Of a stretch of DNA of 64,000 bases, positions 61,513-64,000 are shown piece after piece; position 1 is the stretch's first letter; the number at the start of each line of letters is the position of its first letter. The stretch is from NCBI RefSeq assembly GCF_029892785.1, contig NZ_JARXXA010000008.1:1-64000 (forward strand), in the 5' to 3' direction. Below the pieces are notes generated by a model. That model was not told the origin of the DNA, did no database searches, and was given only the letters and a program-made list of their open reading frames with translations. The stretch is from Parabacteroides sp. PH5-46 (GTDB lineage Bacteria > Bacteroidota > Bacteroidia > Bacteroidales > Tannerellaceae). The translations under genes and the position numbers were made by a program.

Positions 61513-62605
61513 AAAGAAAATTATATTTCTGATTTCTTCTTTGGGAACTGGAGGTGCAGAGAGACAAATGGTAATACTTTTAGAATTACTTTTTAAGTAT
61601 AATATTACTCCTAAAGTTCTTACATATTATGGGACGGAAAAGGATTATTCTGTTGATTTTGAAATAGAAAAACAGTCTATTAATAATGCGTCATTTTTTC
61701 TGAGATATATGAATGTGTTTAGGGTTTTATCGAAAGAAAAACCAGAAATAGTATTATCATATACTTGGCTGCCTAATTTGTTATCTATATTTTATTCTTT
61801 TTTCAATAGAAATGTGAAGGTAATTATATCAGAAAGAAATACAACTTTAAAAAAGACATTACTTAAAAAACTGTTGTTTTTTTTTTATAGATTTTCTGAT
61901 GTTATAATCGTGAACTCTTATAGTCAAACACGTTATTTTGAGGAAAATAATTTAGAGCTGTTACCTAAAATACGAACAATAACGAATTATATAGATATAT
62001 CTAAATATAAATTTGTGATTAAAGAAAAAAAACAAATAATAAAAATTGCTATCTTTGCAAGATATCACCCTCAAAAGAATATATTAAATTTTATAGAAGC
62101 TGTTGATTTAGTTAATAAAAAAGGGTATTCTTCTTTAGTCGAATTTCATTGGTATGGTGAGTTTTTTATTTTAAAGTCAGGAAAATATTCGAAAAATTCA
62201 TTGTATTATTTGCAGTGTAATAAGAAGCGAGAATTATTGAACCTTAAAAATCTATTTTTTCATAATTTTGAAACTAATGTGCAGGAACGAATATTATGTA
62301 TGGATGCTATTTGTTTGCCTTCTTTTTATGAGGGATTTTCTAATATCCTTTCAGAATCAATATGCTCTTGTAAGCCTATTCTAGCAAGTGATGTTTGTGA
62401 TAATCCATTATTTGTTAAAAATAATTATAATGGATTTCTTTTTGATCCTACTTCTGTTGATGATATGGCTAGTGCCATTGAGAATTTTATATGTATTAGT
62501 GATGCGGATTATCAATTATATCAGCGTAATAGTCGCGCATTAGCGGAGTTGTTATTTTCAGAAAAGAATTTTATTGAATCCTATTTGGATGTTTTAAATA
62601 ATTAG
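61505..62605 (+). CDS. family 4 glycosyltransferase
   Basis: 366 aa GT-B. N-terminal [16 protein letters not shown] (acceptor loop), [10 protein letters not shown], then [20 protein letters not shown] and the donor motif [20 protein letters not shown] with the E-x7-E pair. Adds a sugar to the lipid-linked repeat unit on the cytoplasmic face. Acceptor and donor not predictable. Starts 8 bases inside the acetyltransferase gene. Confidence 0.9.
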   Translation: MSKKKIIFLISSLGTGGAERQMVILLELLFKYNITPKVLTYYGTEKDYSVDFEIEKQSINNASFFLRYMNVFRVLSKEKPEIVLSYTWLPNLLSIFYSFFNRNVKVIISERNTTLKKTLLKKLLFFFYRFSDVIIVNSYSQTRYFEENNLELLPKIRTITNYIDISKYKFVIKEKKQIIKIAIFARYHPQKNILNFIEAVDLVNKKGYSSLVEFHWYGEFFILKSGKYSKNSLYYLQCNKKRELLNLKNLFFHNFETNVQERILCMDAICLPSFYEGFSNILSESICSCKPILASDVCDNPLFVKNNYNGFLFDPTSVDDMASAIENFICISDADYQLYQRNSRALAELLFSEKNFIESYLDVLNN

Positions 62606-62612
62606 TTGAGTA

Positions 62613-63956
62613 ATGTGCTTAATTGTTGGTTTTCTTTTTATAATAATATTGGTCAGTATTTTTTTCTTTTTTTACAATAAAACGAATAATATATTTAATC
62701 CGATTTCTTATCTAGTATTGTTGTTTCTGATAAGAAATTTTTTCTATCTTGTAAAGATAAGCAATGATCCGACATTAATGAATGATTCTTTACCTATATC
62801 TATTGATGATCCTGAATTTTTACTGCTAAAATATTTTGTGTTTCAAATATTGTTTTTTCTTGTTTTATCTTTATCCTATAATTTCTTTACGAATAATTTT
62901 TTTTATGCGAACTATAAATCAAATTTCTCTACGTTGGTTGTTTCAGTGGGGGTAATAAAGAAATTCTTATACATGTCTTTTCTTTTTTCTTTCGTTTCTT
63001 TTTTGATCTATTTTTTTAGCGTTGGTTCTTTGAATGGGATAATAATGAATTTTGCGGATAGGTCTGAAATTATGAATAAAAATATTTTTATTCAATTTTC
63101 GATACGATTAGCTCCGTTTGTTTTATACGCATCTTTATTTTTATATATTGCTAAAAAAATGGCATTGCGAACTTTTTTCTTTTATTTATTATATGTTTTA
63201 ATTTCACTATTAGGTTTTGGATCAAGAACCTTGGCTTTTACTCCTCTTTTAGGGGGGATTATAATGTGGTGCTTATGTACTAATAATATGAAAATTGGAT
63301 CTTTGAAAAAATTCTTTTTGCCAGCTATTTGTTTTTTGCCTTTTTTCTTAATAATATCTGATTTAAGAAAGCCAGATCGCGTTGATTTATTTTTGTCTAA
63401 TTCTGGAGAATATATTAATACTTTATTAGAGGAGGAATTTAATACATCTTCTTTTGTGGATAAACAGCTTAGTGGGGTTAATATATCTTTATTTATTCTG
63501 ACTCATTATGATAAAAATAATCAATGGTACGGTAAAGGTGTTGTTGATTTATTATTTGCTCCTATTCCAAGAAGTATATATGAAGAAAAATCCCCTGTTG
63601 ATGAAGGACGATATATAACAGCTGCGGCGCAAGGGATGGATTTTAAACCTCCAACATCTCTGACTAAATTGCCAAAGTATGGTTGGCCTCCAGGCTCTTT
63701 CGGATTAGGTTATATAAATGCAGGTATTGTAGGTATTCTTTTGTTTGCTTTTATGCGTGGATTTATTCTTTCATGTATTTGTAATAGATGTCTGCAAAAT
63801 ATAAGAAAAGATTCTTTTTATTATATTGTAGTGTATTTTTTAACGATTCATTTTTTTGATTTAACTAATTTGAATTCATTTAATTATTTGACACATATAA
63901 TGACTTTTTTTATTTTTTACCGGATGTCGAAATTTCTGAATCTTAACAAGAAATGA
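62613..63956 (+). CDS. Wzy-like O-antigen/capsule polymerase
   Basis: 447 aa, about 10-12 membrane helices with a large extracytoplasmic loop around residues 255-385 containing FLSNSGEYINTLLEEEFNTS and GRYITAAAQGMDFKPPTSLT. No strong sequence family, as is normal for Wzy, but topology, locus position after the flippase and glycosyltransferase, and length fit. Polymerises repeat units in the periplasm. Starts 7 bp after the GT4 gene. Confidence 0.78.
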   Translation: MCLIVGFLFIIILVSIFFFFYNKTNNIFNPISYLVLLFLIRNFFYLVKISNDPTLMNDSLPISIDDPEFLLLKYFVFQILFFLVLSLSYNFFTNNFFYANYKSNFSTLVVSVGVIKKFLYMSFLFSFVSFLIYFFSVGSLNGIIMNFADRSEIMNKNIFIQFSIRLAPFVLYASLFLYIAKKMALRTFFFYLLYVLISLLGFGSRTLAFTPLLGGIIMWCLCTNNMKIGSLKKFFLPAICFLPFFLIISDLRKPDRVDLFLSNSGEYINTLLEEEFNTSSFVDKQLSGVNISLFILTHYDKNNQWYGKGVVDLLFAPIPRSIYEEKSPVDEGRYITAAAQGMDFKPPTSLTKLPKYGWPPGSFGLGYINAGIVGILLFAFMRGFILSCICNRCLQNIRKDSFYYIVVYFLTIHFFDLTNLNSFNYLTHIMTFFIFYRMSKFLNLNKK

Positions 63957-63962
63957 ACAGCA

Positions 63963-64000
63963 ATGATTAAAGTACTTTTAAATGCGACATCTATTGATGA
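63963..64000 (+). CDS. start of next capsule gene, cut by window end
   Basis: ATG at 63963 opens MIKVLLNATSID, the kind of start seen in family 1/4 glycosyltransferases. It is 6 bp after the polymerase stop. Too short to classify. Confidence 0.4.
   Translation, partial: MIKVLLNATSID

Overview
The window looks like chromosome from a Bacteroidales bacterium, most plausibly Parabacteroides or a close relative (genus is inference). Supporting signs are the repeated -7 promoter element TAnnTTTG, Bacteroidales-only families (capsule assembly Wzi, Mfa2/fimbrillin-like lipoproteins ending in a FISUMP domain, HU-related histone-like protein, DUF4136/PDZ protein), arm-domain tyrosine integrases that lack the first catalytic arginine, and lipoproteins with short Bacteroidetes signal peptides. 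No rRNA and no CRISPR were seen.

Region 1 (1-10.9 kb) is the end of an integrated element. A leftward block of about nine small uncharacterised genes (1.0-6.1 kb) is followed by a lipoprotein, RhuM-like and ORF6N DNA-binding proteins, a tyrosine-recombinase paralogue that has lost most of its active site, and a full-length active-looking integrase. The integrase lies next to the 3' end of tRNA-Asp(GTC), the usual geometry for an element inserted at a tRNA 3' end. The other end of the element is outside the window.

Region 2 (11-38.5 kb) is housekeeping: hisH-hisA-hisF-hisIE-ftsE, aspartate kinase and lysA, a glycosyltransferase, a LolC/E-like permease with an aminotransferase, YitT, Uup, CorA, MutS2, grpE-dnaJ, an aldo/keto reductase, a degenerate protease/TPR protein, an ABC-F protein, a small toxin-antitoxin pair whose antitoxin (56 aa) is easily missed, and an MFS exporter.

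Region 3 (38.5-44.7 kb) looks like a phase-variation cassette. An intact tyrosine recombinase is followed 9 bp later by a 737-bp gene-free segment bounded by 24-bp inverted repeats (23/24 identical). Within it, a promoter-like element points at two tandem fimbrillin-like surface lipoproteins. This is the best candidate for a distinctive system, but inversion is inferred, not seen.

Region 4 (44.8-64 kb) is cell envelope: MscL, a GT9 glycosyltransferase, an MsbA-like exporter, a GH95 fucosidase, a YwqK/MORN protein, a lipocalin-like lipoprotein and Wzi. A capsule/O-antigen locus follows (CapD-type dehydratase, HU-like protein, UDP-glucose dehydrogenase, epimerase, flippase, acetyltransferase, GT4, Wzy polymerase, start of another gene) and becomes strongly AT-rich after 59.6 kb.

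Running through the intergenic spaces are two repeat architectures I cannot name. One is arrays of palindromes whose centres are spaced 22 bp apart, with a different sequence at each of four loci (11.1, 30.2, 40.2, 56.3 kb). The other is arrays of degenerate heptamers, often as inverted pairs, which sometimes fill the whole gap and run into stop codons (16.1, 21.1, 37.2, 53.9 kb).
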